The notes under the pieces are model-generated. The model ran no database searches. It had not been told where the DNA came from and was given only the letters and a program-made list of their open reading frames with translations. 62,510 nucleotides of DNA from Heliocybe sulcata (Eukaryota; Basidiomycota; Agaricomycetes; Gloeophyllales; Gloeophyllaceae): positions 394,667 through 457,176 of the forward strand of contig ML213513.1 in NCBI GenBank assembly GCA_004369045.1, in the 5' to 3' direction. Of this stretch, positions 51,314 to 62,510 are shown one piece after another (within the stretch, counting starts at the first letter, position 1; each line of letters begins with the position of its first letter). A program made the position numbers and the translations under genes.

Positions 51314-53458
51314 ATGGGGTCCCTGCTCAAGGAGCCCACGTCAGATGAAGGAAAAGGAGACGGATAACAGAAATCACAGATAATAATATGCAGAGAGCCT
51401 AGGAATGTGGGAGACGTATACATAGCCTCTTGCACATGTGGTCGCTTGGACCGGTAGAGTCAGTCTGCTCTGGATCTTTCGGACATGAGAAGTCAGCATC
51501 CGGCTAACCTGAAGCGTGCAATCAGACAAAACCGTGGTAATTCTTTGAATGCTAGAGGGATCGATCAAGCTCTGGGTGCCCGAGTGGCTCACAGCACCCG
51601 TCTGCAGATATTAACAGCAGCCTCTCCATCAGAAATCTGTTACTGTCCGCCGCAGGAGCCCACTCCAAAGACTTCTCAATCGGCTCGGCCGAAAGTTAGC
51701 AATAGTGATGATCTGAGGGGAGAGCAATTTGTGTTTCGGATGATGCGCGCAACGGTTCCTGGCGTTGATGTGAGCATGCTAATGCTTTAAAATGAGAGAA
51801 TTGCGAACCGACCCAATCACACACGACTCCTCCTAGTCGGGCTCTTGTTGCGAACTACCAAGCGACATGGTTAGAGGCACATACTGTTCACAGGCAATCC
51901 TCTCACCTCCTCACGGAGATACCAACGGACCTACGTTAACGCCGTGGAGGGGAGCTATCAAAGTTTCATCAGAACTCTGATTAGGGAATGGCTTTATGCC
52001 ATTCAGACTATGGGACAGTGCTGTCACCGGACTGCAGAAACCTAACACGGAAGGACCTGATAGTTGGAGACTTATAGATTCTTTTTGGGCTTCTTCCGAC
52101 ATCGAACGTGAATTTGAACGTGAATTTGAGCTGAGTCATGCCATCTTTCAACTCAAGGAGGACTGTACCGGAACGAAATTCAGTACAGCATTTTTCGCGC
52201 GCCCCGAGTTCCGCTGAGTCAAACATTCCGGACAAGGGGTTGCCATAATGCTGCATTATCGACCGCAGCATGGCTTAAAACTAAGGACCAATCATCAGTA
52301 CTATTCTTCCACACACTAACACTGGAAACACCATTCATTTGGAGCCTGGGAGGCAGAACTACTTTTGCTTGTTTGCGTGATCCGAATAGGCGAAGACAGC
52401 CATGCAGCATCTAGAGACCGACGTACCTGAAGCATGCGTAAGAGCGCTGAGACGACGATCGCAATGAGTCTCCGGCATTGACGAACCTGCGTTCTTTCCA
52501 TGCATATCCCTAGTATCATTAGAGTTAGAAGGGAGAACTATCAGAATGTCCGAGAATAATCGACGAGCTGGGTCCACGGCTGTCGCACCGATGTTCAAGC
52601 TTTTGTTCTTTCCATACATATCCCTATCATCAGAAAGGAGAACTCTGATATCATCAGAAAGGAGAATTCTGATATCATCAGAAAGGAGAATAATCGACGA
52701 GTTGGGTTCACGGCTGTCGCACCGATGTTCAAGCTTTCGTTCCTTCCATACATACCCCTATCATCAGAAGGAGAACTATCAGAATGTCCGAGAATAATCG
52801 ACGAGTTGAGTCCACGGCTGTCGCACCGATGTTCAAAAGTTCAAGCTTAAGGTTGTAGAAAACTGCGGGATACGCTTCTCCGTAGGGTTGCAAGCGCTTA
52901 TTTTGGTAACAGGGTGCATTTCGATGAGTGGGTAGTGCGGGTAGTAAACTAGAGCCCTAGCAAGGCTGTGGTTACAATACGTAGTAGGAGGAAGTCGCAA
53001 ACTCATAAAAAAGTATGTGGGATTCCGCTTTTCTCGGGATCGATTGCTCCGATCGCGACGCCACTTCAAAGCTCCTTCCATAGCAGGACATCACGGCATG
53101 AATGCTGCAATAAGCACAAGTCTGTCAGGGACTATCATATCCGGAAAATAAGTGCATTCTTCTCCATTGTGTAGAGTCTTACAAGTATACTGAGTACTGT
53201 TCAAGATATGAGAGTGACTACTCGCCGTTGATCTCGCACTACGTATACATGAGGATGGACGCAAACAATTAGGCCTAGAGCAATTGCAACAGCAACGGTC
53301 CGTGAGACGCGCAGCTTCCAGGGGCACTATTGCAGACTGAATCTATGATTCTCTTGCTGGTGATTTAGCGGTTGAATCCTTATGTTCCACCTATAAGGGC
53401 GACGGCCCGCCACAAATCGACTGTTTTGTGCTTCCCTCTTGGTTTCTTCGCCCAAGCG
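51314..53458. other. Divergent promoter region between GMC 4 and adenylate-forming reductase, with tandem repeat
   Basis: No gene recognised. It contains a three-unit tandem repeat (52491-52848) and a 14-bp doublet of GAACGTGAATTTGA at about 52106-52133. Confidence 0.45.
52491..52848. repeat. Tandem repeat, three units of 110-134 bp
   Basis: Units are 52491-52604, 52605-52738 and 52739-52848. Each has TTCTTTCCATACATA or a close variant, ATCATCAGAA, AGAATAATCGACGAG, CACGGCTGTCGCACCGATG and TTCAAGCTT. The middle unit has an inner 24-bp triplicate (ATCATCAGAAAGGAGAA). Confidence 0.9.
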
Positions 53459-56400
53459 ATGACGGCGCTGTCCTGTATCGCATCGCCAGTCCTTCCAACC
53501 GATGAGCTACCTCTGCGAACTGCTCTCATATGGGACCTCTATCGATATGTGGGAAGTCGCTACTCGGACCGTACATACGCCCGCATCCTGGAGGTGGTCG
53601 ATAATACCTGTGTTCTGCGCGACGTGTCATGGGGGAAGCTTTTGCGCGACTCCCAAGATACTGCGGACGCTCTTTGGCAAGGAATGCCTGAATCTGACAA
53701 CGTCTCGGTCGGCATCCTTGGCTCTAGCAATTACGAGTATGTCGTGCATGTTGTCGCTTGCTGGTTGAACAAATGGACTGTGAGTCTCTTTCTAAGAAGT
53801 TTTGGTTGACTGACAGAGGTCATTTGCATAGCCCCTTCCGCTCTCCACTCGCAATAGCCCGGAAACATGCCATTACCTTCTGCAATCAGTAAATGCCATC
53901 GCTCTTATAGCTGACCCTAACTTCCACTCGGATGCTCAGAAGCTGCGCGATTCCGGGTTTGAAATCGCTGTGATCCCGTTTCACAGGAGAGATATGGACC
54001 TGACGCCGGCAACGGCGTCCGTCAAGGTTAAGGAAGGCCTCCAAAGACTCACACACAGCCTCGAAGATATCATAGTGTACACTCACACGAGTGGCTCGCA
54101 AGGTAGCTCATTGGTGCACCTCTATGCACTGAAATTTGATTGGATATATACAGGACACCCCAAAACCATTCCAATCACACATCGACACTTCTTGGCGACA
54201 ATCAGGAGTCGATCTGCTAGCGCTTTCTCGGGTTGCTCGGTCTATGCACCCCTTCCTGTCTTCCATGTAAAGCATGAGACCATGATTTGAGTGCATTTAC
54301 TAATACGTTTTTCAGGGCATGGGATTGTATTCCCTGACTCGATGGCCTCTGGGATCTGGTGTGGTTCCCATCCTGCTGGACTTACGGAGACCCATTACCA
54401 TCGACGTCGTCTCGCAACATCTGAGGATGCTTCCTGATGTTGTCGCTTTCCTGCCACCTTCTATTCTCGAAGACGCACTGGCGCACGACACGTACACCAC
54501 CGCCTTAGCAGGTGCTCGTCGGGTATTTTTCGCTGGTGCCCCTTTGCGTGAAGCTGCTGGCGAATGTCTAATTCGTCGTGAGGTTAAACTAGCCAGCGCT
54601 TATGGCATGTAAGTGCCATTTCTTGGCCACTGGGCAAGCCTTGCATCGTTGAGCTTTACAGGTCGGAGGTAAGCTTACTCAGCGTCCTGCAGCCTGAGTC
54701 GCCGGGTTCTCGCGATATATGGCAATATGTGCGCCTCAGAGACGACTCGTACCGCCTGGAATTCCGAGCAGTGGATGACTCTGCAGCGAGGGAGCTCATT
54801 GTCTGCGTAAGTAAATGAAGTCGGCTGGAATGTCATCATTAAAGTATTTTCAGCCTGGGGCCGACGATGCTCCATCAGTTGTCAATAGTACCGACCCGGC
54901 GGGATTTGCCACGAACGATTTATGGCTGCCTCACCCTACTCAGCGAGGTATGCGCACATATTACTCCTGCGACTTATTTCAGCGTCCCGATAATCTTTCG
55001 AAGGTCTATGGAAATACATTGGAAGGAAGGATTCCTTGGTCAGTCGACGATCGCTCGTGGTAGGCTGGCAATTTAATGGGAGAATAGACTGTTCTGAGCA
55101 CAGGAGAAAAGACGGACGACCGAGAGCTAGGTTTGTACCTACAGCGTCACCTGTCTATCTCTGATATGCAATTTTTCTTAGAGAATTTGATTCTGCGAGA
55201 TGGGCGTATCGCCCTCGTTGTCGTCTATGGTTCTGGGAAGCCTTATAATGGCGTCATCCTGCAATTCTCCCCTGCAGCGGAGATGCTAAACGTATCACTG
55301 GACGATGTTTGGCCTACCATCGAGTATGCGAATTCGGTGGTCCCGCGACATTCAAGACTCCTGATGAATATGGTCCTTATCGCTCGAGCCGATAAGCATT
55401 TCGTATTGAGTGACAAGGGGACTGTGAGGAAGACTGAGACCCTCGCCCTGTACGAGGAGGAAATAAAAGCCTCGTACGAGCGGACGGACACCGTTCGGGA
55501 AATGAGTACAGCTGCTCCGTACCCCAGGACATTCTCTCAGGAGCATATTCACGACTATCTTCGCGGGCTGGTAGTGAGAATCAGAGGTGAAGCCGTGTCA
55601 GATGACCAGGACCTCTTCGATGCCGGTGGGTTCGCCGTCTACATGTATGCGTAGGCATGATTAACTCCACCTAGGTCTTGATTCCTTGCACGCTCTTCAA
55701 ATCCGAGCGGCAGTTATGCAGATATTGTCCGCTCCAACCATAGCGTCGACAGAAATCCCCTTGAATATCGCGTACTCACATCCTACCATACAAGCGCTCA
55801 CAAACTTCATCGTCAACTGCCTTCATGGAGAAGATCGCAAGAGTCCCACGGCGCAATCTGTCGACGCCATCCAGCCCTCCATCCAACGGTTCTGCCAAGG
55901 GCTTACCGCAAGCAAACACATATTGGGCCAGCCATCTGCTTCATCTGGCCATGTCGTAGCACTGACGGGGAGCACTGGCAGTCTTGGTTGTCATTTGCTC
56001 CAACACTTGTTGAAGGATCCGGGAGTCCGTCTGATTTACTGCTTGCCGAGATGGAATCAAGGGGTAGACGCTGCCTCTGAGCAGTTTCATGCCATGAAAC
56101 AACGAGGACTTGGATCAGATCCTCTGAGGGAAGCACTAGAACAAGGAAGACTGCAATTCTGCCCCATCAAGCTAGCCTCCCCGGATTTAGGCTTGGATGA
56201 ATCTTTGGCTATTAGAGTCAGACATATTGTTCCTTGCCTGCTATCGTATTTTCGAGCTCATTATATCTATGCAGCTCCGTAGCGAGGTCACACACATCAT
56301 ACATGCAGCCTGGCATCTAAACTTCAACTGGCCGTTAGAACGCTTCGAGCCTGTGTATGTCGCTGGGACGCGATACCTCGTCGATCTGGCCTTGTCGTCG

Positions 56401-57168
56401 CTGCGAACTCCTGCACCTCGATTCATCTTCATCTCCTCCGTAGGGGCAGTCGGAGGATATAATCAGAGAGTCGCGGTCCCTGAAAGGGCGATCAATGATG
56501 CAGGAGTGGCCTCATCTCAAGGGTACGGCCGAGCCAAGTACGTCTGTGAAAGGGTTCTGGTAGAAGCGTCGAATGCAGGTCTGCAAGTAGCCATCGTGCG
56601 ACCTGGGCAGCTGTCTGGGGGCATCGAGCACGGCGTCTGGAGTTTGAAGGAGCATATTCCGATGCTTATAAATGCGAGCCTTGTGCTAGGCAAGATTCCT
56701 GAAGATCTACCGGTTCGCAGGATCACACCTTCATGCTGTAGTCTTGCGCTGACTTTGCTTCAGCCACTTCGATGGCTTCCGGTGGATGTCGCAGCGGAGG
56801 CCATAGTGGAATTATCATTACGGTCCGAGCAACAGCAGGTATCGGTTCACCATATCGAAAACTCTGTTGCTACGCCGTGGACCGAAGCGGTGAATATGCT
56901 GAAGGAGGCAGCGGACCTGCCTCTCGACATAGTTCCTAACTCTGTCTGGCTGGAAGCATTGCAGCGGGGACACAGCGCTTGCGCCATTCCGGCCGTCGCT
57001 CTTCTGCAGTTCTATTCCGATTGGCTCGTGGCTGAAAAAAGCTGGGTAACGCTGGATGTTACCGAGACTTCCCTTGTATGCCCAATGCTACGCTACGGTA
57101 AAGTCACCCCCTGTCTCATGCAGAAGTACGTAAGATACATCATGAGGAGTATGCGCAACCCGAGATGA
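53459..57168 (+). CDS. NRPS-like adenylate-forming reductase (A-T-R)
   Basis: It activates a carboxylic acid as acyl-AMP, loads it on a phosphopantetheine carrier and releases it by NADPH reduction as an aldehyde (or alcohol). The A domain shows ALIWDLYRYVGSR, PLPLSTRNSP, the ATP loop YTHTSGSQGHPKTIPITHRH, APLPVFHGMGLYSLTRWPLG, ASAYGMSE and ATNDLWLPHPTQ joined to GLWKYIGRKDSL. The carrier domain has LFDAGLDSLHALQ, with the attachment Ser at 55683-55685 just after an intron. The reductase domain has VVALTGSTGSLGCHLLQHLL, HIIHAAWHLNFNW, RFIFISSVGAVGG and the catalytic GYGRAKYVCERVLVE. The end, after SWVTLDVTE, is typical. Introns all splice in frame, so it is intact. I chose the ATG at 53459; an in-frame ATG at 53372 would add 29 residues. 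Confidence 0.9.
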
Positions 57169-57423
57169 ACATTTGCAAAGCTCGCCTATTGTCAAGTTAT
57201 CTTGTATTATAGTAACTAGAATTTTGTAAACAGCAGTTCAACCATGTTACGAGTCCTGAGTTTACGAAGGAGGAGTCTTTAGCGACATGGAGCCGAATGA
57301 TGATGATCGTGAGAAGAAAAATGCCGAGAAGTAGTTGGAATTAAAAGTGTAGTTAAGACTACAAAATATTGAAACTCCTCTTGTAGTCGAGACTACAATT
57401 CTGGATTTGTGGTAGACTCGCGA

Positions 57424-57502
57424 CCAGTCTTCGCACGCAAGCTCACGCCTTCCTTTCTGAGCGATCGGAGTGATGGAAGGCGCGAGCTTGCGAGCGGACT
57501 GG
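57424..57502. repeat. Inverted repeat, arms about 28-30 bp
   Basis: Left arm 57424-57453 and right arm 57475-57502 pair over about 22 positions, including CCAGTC/GACTGG, GCAAGCTC/GAGCTTGC and CGCCTTCC/GGAAGGCG, around a 21-base loop. Confidence 0.8.
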
Positions 57503-58460
57503 GGGGAACGGACCGTCACATGGCGGGGTCACACTTTTGAAACATGAGTGTGACAAAGGACTTAGTGAAATTTCGCAAGCCTGCTCAAATGCTGCTCAGG
57601 CTCTCTATGCTGCCTCACATCGAATATTGCCCCAGAAACTTTTGCAACTGGTTATATATGCTTCAGACAATATATAGGTACATCATAAACATGCGCCAAG
57701 CTAAAAGACCAGTTACTATATTGAAAATTGTCGTGCGTTCACCATCCTGACCATCCCTTCCTCGGACATATCTGTCCTCCAAAGGCCCGCTGGATCCAAA
57801 GTTCAATACTGACAGCAACCATTGTGTCTCCTCACCTGGATTCTACCAAGTCCGCGCAGATAATCACGTTGGTCCGACCTCCCCTCCTCGCAGCTGGCTG
57901 GGCCAATCTTCATCCCTACCAACTGAGAACATGCCCGAAGGGCACTCCATGCAAGTTACAGTGCAAACAGGTGCCCACTGTCGATGAGTGGGAGGGCTTC
58001 GGGTGTCCCGAAGACAACGAGATGTGCACTAGTCAACAGTGGTGAAGTGGCGGCACTATGCAAGTGGTCGTCGACATGGCCGCCTAAGATCTAAGAGAAT
58101 TGACTGCGGTTAGGATAACTAGAATGCAGCGGTATGGCTGACAACTACGTACATAGTACCTGCACACCAATTAGTGCTCTTGCACTCCATGTTCAGTGCA
58201 CTTCCAGCAGTCGCTGTCGAGGCCCTAGTAGTACAATCTTCTCAGGGGCATATGACACATCACCGAGGTGATGAATGTTGGTCCAAGTAGATGTTTAATC
58301 ATGTCGAGCCCACTCTTTGTTGCCGAGATGCAGGCATGAGCAGCGCAGTACAAGGAGGGAACGAGAGGAAGGCAGCGCAATGCGCGTTGAAATTTCGCTA
58401 AGTCCGTTATCACATCTATCGGGGATGTCACGCTTGCGCCAAAAAGCCGATGGTTGCACC

Positions 58461-58519
58461 CAGCCGTTTCGCAATCGCGCGAGTTCTCGAGTGTGAGATG
58501 ATTGCGTAAGAAACGGCTG
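58461..58519. repeat. Inverted repeat, 10+6 bp arms
   Basis: CAGCCGTTTC (58461-58470) pairs with GAAACGGCTG (58510-58519), and the adjoining GCAATC pairs with GATTGC (58500-58505). Confidence 0.8.
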
Positions 58520-59520
58520 GTCACGAGCCTAGATTTGTGGTGCCACATTTCAGTAATGCGCCCGGTGCTCACCCTCTGGTCTCCTTAGGAATCCCATATT
58601 TCAAATATATTATGTACACCGTATTCCCTACCTCTCCAAATATGTTCGTGATTTTACAGTTGATTCTGAGCCTGCAGTGAGCATCACAACAAACTGCAGA
58701 CTACAAATCACTTACTTACCTGTTGCTTATCGTGAGAGACGCCTGTCGGAGTTTCAGCCACAGGATTTCCGCGCCGGTTGGGAATCCTGGCTTCTGATTG
58801 GCTGGTGCATTGGAATGGAGCGCTACTTACTATTGACTACAAAGTTGTGTAGTGGGACTATGATAGATTGTGGACAAGGCAACTATGACACACATGCAGC
58901 TCGAGAATTGTAACTACAGTGCGCGAAAGGCCTTTTCGACACCTCGGCTAAGCCCGATACGGATTTTTTATATCACCTCATTTCCTCACTCTTTTGGCAT
59001 AGAAAAGATAGGAAACACAATGTATTTAGATGTACTGCAACATGACACAGTCAATTTTACCGTAGCTGATAATATTTCTTGGCTCACCCGAAAATTTGAA
59101 ACAAATAATGAAAAAAATTGATTTTATGATCCTGGAGTCCCGGAAATGGGCATAAAATGTCAGAATTGGCATCTACAAGCCTCTAGGCACTTCTCCTGAG
59201 CCTTGAGGGCAGCAAAAATTTCAGCAGTAGTCCCGACACACTGACATGACTTGTACTCCTTGACGGTGAATGCGGGCTACTGTACATATCGCGATGCTGT
59301 GCCTTGAAGTTGAACTCGCGACAATTGTGCAAATATCTTTAACTGTTGAGCCACAACAAAATGTAACCATACAATACTACATATATCCTTGTCTACTGAC
59401 TCAGCCACATTGGAATTTTCTGCCCAAAACTTGAAACAAAATAACTTTTTTTCCGAAAATGCAGGAACATGCATATTTTGCCTGGTTTCCTTCCTAAAAT
59501 CGAAGGGCAGCCCGCGGCTA

Positions 59521-60640
59521 TGCCGCTGAAAGGCACTAACACGCGACGAAACCCGCAGAAATGAGCCCTAAAGGGGAACAACAACCACAAAGCATAGCAG
59601 CAAACCCTTGGTGCTAGATGGCTGCGAGGTCCGGGGTAACGAAGGGTATGATAGACGTTCGGAGGGATAGGGTAGGGTAAGACGTATAGGTGGGGCTAAA
59701 GGCAGGTTGGCGCAGACCAGTTGCAGTCGTGCGGCCGTCTCAGATCGATACGCTCACTTTGGGAGACACTTGTCTCGTACTCCGCTTGATGATGCGATTC
59801 TAACGCACTCAGTGCACACTTCTAAAGATAACTTCTCGAGCTGTCGTGGAGCACGCACTTGTCACACAGTCTCAGAGGGAGCGGATTCGGGGCCACCTAC
59901 GCAACGTGATCAAGGCGCGCATACAACGCTGTCGGTGTGCTGCACGTAACTCTAAAACTCAAAGGAACTCGAATGCGATTAATGAGGCGGGCGGCGCACG
60001 AGGCCGGACTTAGGAAAACTTTGTACTGAGGGAACTTACTCATCGCGCACGCTGTCGGAAAGGGTCGCGATAACTCTGGGTGAAGCCAGAAGGCAGATGA
60101 AAGCCTTATTCTCTGAAGGAAACTCTGGCGCCGAGAATGAGATACAAAGGGTGAAGATAACTTGTATTTCTGAGACAAAGAGAAAGAGATTAAGTACAAA
60201 CGTCACTGCTACACTACTTGCAGTCGAACATGAAGAGAAAACCAACTCCTGTAAGCCATCTCCTGCGCCGCACGCTTGTCCACAAGGCACGCATCGCCCC
60301 AACCGCCCTGTACCTAACTCCTCCTACCAATCCCATTGTCTCCTCGCGGTGCGGTGCCTGTATGAGTACGCTCGTAGCCTAGCTTGAAACACGCGATGAG
60401 TCTTGTCCTCGCACCACACCGTATGAGACCTTGTGTCGACGCGGCGATGCCACAGTAACTTGAGTGGCAGGCATAGTTGCCAAAAAGGGGTGCTGGCATG
60501 CCGATGAAAGGCACGAACACACGACGAAACCCGCACAGACCTAAAGGGGAACAACAACCACAAAGCGTAGCACCAAACCCTTGGTGCTAGATGGCTGCGA
60601 GGTCCGGGGCGACGAAGGGTATAGTAAACGTTCGGAGGGA
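59521..60640. repeat. Direct repeat pair of about 145 bp, 1 kb apart
   Basis: 59521-59669 and 60499-60640 are near-identical. Shared runs include ACCACAAAGC, AAACCCTTGGTGCTAGATGG, CTGCGAGGTCCGGGG and ACGTTCGGAGGGA. The 830 bases between them hold no recognised gene, so this could be the flanks of a decayed element. Confidence 0.85.
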
Positions 60641-61580
60641 GTCAATGGTAAGGATAGAGCCGAGACCGCCAACCACAGGGCGACGTATACTCTAACAAAA
60701 ATGCGATCAAAGCTAAAAATAGAATGCGATCAAAACGCGACGGCGCGCGCGCGACGCCGCGTGCTCTAGAAGCGAAACGCGCGTGCTAACTAAAAATAGA
60801 TGTAGACGCTAAAAATAGAACAATGCGAAATCGAACTCTGGTGTCTGGCGAACACAGACAAGCAACAACGGAAATCGGGAACAGCAGCACAGCGACGAGA
60901 GGCAGCAGACAGTAGATGCAGTAAGCTCAGAGAGACAAGTGACGCAGAGTTGAGATGGGAACAGTAGAATTTGCGCAGGGAGGTAGTGACCGAGCCTAAG
61001 GCCTAAGCTAACCTAACCTAGGGTACAGTGTCGGGAAGTCTGACTTAAGTATACTACAGAGAAAATCAAATAAACCGAGTACCATATGCTAACAAAGTGA
61101 AACTACTCCTGAAAAACGATCTATCACAAACCTCAGACACGGGGAACAATCTCCGTACACTACAGTGACCATGTGCAAAGGTGGGCGCATACCAAAAGGA
61201 GCGTGGGAACGCGCACAGCGCCACATCAAAAAGCGCTGATGGGCCGTGTGGAGGCCGCGCCGGTGCCCGCAAGGCACACACAGCCTCGGAATTGACTCGA
61301 AACTTGATGGATAGCACATGCAAAGGCACCGCCGAGGCAGCACAGCACCGCCGTGCAACACCGCCGCTGTCGGGAGGGTATTGCCACACCGCCGTGATGG
61401 CTGAGATGAGTACGCGCACTCACGTAATGCAGTGGAGCGGTTGTCGAATGAGATCGGAGAGTCGTCGGGAATTGCCGGAAATAGTGAAAAGTCCACAGAA
61501 ACTCGAGTTTTGCTCGTAGCGCGACGCTGCGGATACGCTCACTCTCGCACAGAGCGTGGGAATCTGCGCAAATAGCCTAG

Positions 61581-62167
61581 AAATGCGTTTTCGGAGGCCA
61601 GAACCACGTAGAGGCGTATCACCGAAAGAGGAAGTGGGTCGGGCGGGTGATGCGTCGCATGGAGGGAGCCAGAACCTGATGATGGAGGTGGTGATTGATG
61701 CGTATGAGCACCCTGAGCATGCGCCCCGACGGGCGGCAGAGGCGATGATGGGAATGACAGGCGGGACATTGAGTGGGATGGTCGATCTAGAATGACTCAG
61801 GGGCCTAGACACCTCGGAACCAAGCGGGCTGTGTTGTGCCGAGTTGCCGGTGACTCGATCGGCAAGATCCGGCCGCCGGAGTCTACGCATTGTTGTGGCT
61901 GTGTCCAAGAATAGTGTCTGAGACTAGAATAGATCGTTTTGAAGTGAGTCCCGCTGAATAGAGAGAGAGTGTCACCGCACTGCGGGGAATAGAGTCGCAA
62001 GTTCGCCACCAGAGTGAATAGTCGGGGTCACCAGTAGAGTCATCGCTCGCCTTCCCAGGAGCTGTCAGCGGCGAGCGTATGTGCAATAGAGTCGCGACAT
62101 CACTGCAATTGCGAAACGACCCCAAAATGCGTTTTCGGAGTGCTAAACCCTGATCGGCCGTATCACC
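61581..62167. repeat. Spaced direct repeat: 16-bp core plus 9-bp second block
   Basis: AAATGCGTTTTCGGAG occurs at 61581-61596 and 62125-62140. In both places CGTATCACC follows 34 bases from the start of the core. The second copy abuts the start of the copia pol fragment. Confidence 0.75.
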
Positions 62168-62510
62168 AATATTGCCTACGCCGTCACATACTTGAGCCAA
62201 TTCCTCAATTGCTATGGAACTGCTCACTGGGAGGCAGCAAAGCGCATCGTACGCTACCTCAAGGGTACTCGAGATTTCAAACTATGCCTTGGCGGTCCGC
62301 TCATTGACAAACTCTCGGGTTTCACCGATGCTGGCTATGCGATGTGCCCCGATACTAGATGGTCGATGGGTGGCTATTGCTTCACACTAGGTTCTGGTAT
62401 GGTTACCTGGTGTTCACACAAACAAAAAAAATGGTTTCTACCTCATCTTGCGAAGCAGAATACGTAGCTGTAAGGGCTACCTTAACAACCAGTGAGCTGG
62501 CAAGGCTGCA
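62156..62510 (+). mobile_element. Ty1/copia retrotransposon pol fragment (RNase H end), frameshifted, cut by window edge
   Basis: The translated sequence reads HWEAAKRIVRYLKGTRDFKL, then GFTDAGYAMCPDTRWSMGGY, typical of the end of copia-type reverse transcriptase and start of RNase H. After KQKK the frame is lost in a run of eight A at 62424-62431 and stops at 62465. Conserved SSCEAEYVA lies in another frame just downstream. The element is therefore dead in this copy. It has no start upstream and appears 5'-truncated; it continues past the window. Confidence 0.8.

Larger units (their letters stand above)
57169..62155. other. Gene-poor right flank with inverted and direct repeats
   Basis: No gene recognised. 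Inverted repeats lie at 57348-57398, 57424-57502 and 58461-58519, and a direct repeat pair at 59521-59669 and 60499-60640. A frame at 57728-58045 has no ATG and ends in a cysteine-containing stretch (TCPKGTPCKLQCK) that may be a relic of a small secreted protein. The composition and repeats suggest mobile-element debris. Confidence 0.4.

Noticed and set aside
57728-58045. Frame ending in a cysteine-containing stretch (TCPKGTPCKLQCK .. EMCTSQQW)
   Set aside because: No ATG start, no signal peptide and no matching upstream exon. At most a relic, so not annotated as a gene.

Overview
The window looks like nuclear DNA of a filamentous basidiomycete, most likely an Agaricomycete. Genes on both strands are split by many introns of about 50-60 nt with GT..AG ends. 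Several families are typical of that group: a PriA-type secreted cysteine-rich protein, a calpain with a ZZ finger, a DUF6534 seven-helix membrane protein, GMC oxidoreductases, and an adenylate-forming (A-T-R) reductase. A 650-base run of N (11473-12122) is an assembly gap. Gene models are spliced by eye, so individual exon edges may be off. No tRNA, rRNA or CRISPR array was seen.

Layout. 1-2915 holds no recognisable gene but has a palindrome-rich patch. 2916-26000 is mainly housekeeping and ordinary genes: glycyl-tRNA synthetase (+), a small unknown protein (+), an F-box protein (+), a NYN-domain protein (+), a calpain with ZZ finger (+), a secreted GH5 glycoside hydrolase (+), a PriA-like secreted protein ending in eleven 32-residue tandem repeats (-), and proteasome subunit beta-3 (-). 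26653-29986 is a scar-like stretch: the C-terminal half of 5-oxoprolinase (-) faces an internally deleted N-terminal piece of an Old Yellow Enzyme (+), with two perfect short tandem duplications nearby.

30870-57168 is a candidate specialised-metabolite gene cluster. It holds four GMC oxidoreductases (two +, two -), an MFS transporter (-), a DUF6534 membrane protein (-) and, at the right edge, an NRPS-like adenylate-forming reductase (+). The inferred logic is that the A-T-R enzyme activates a carboxylic acid as acyl-AMP, holds it on the phosphopantetheine arm and releases it reductively as an aldehyde. The GMC flavoenzymes could then oxidise alcohol or aldehyde groups, and the MFS pump could export the product. 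The divergent promoter between the fourth GMC gene and the reductase carries a three-copy tandem repeat. The product is unknown.

57169-62510 is gene-poor. It has several inverted repeats, a ~145-bp direct repeat and, at the very end, a decayed Ty1/copia reverse-transcriptase/RNase H fragment with a homopolymer frameshift.
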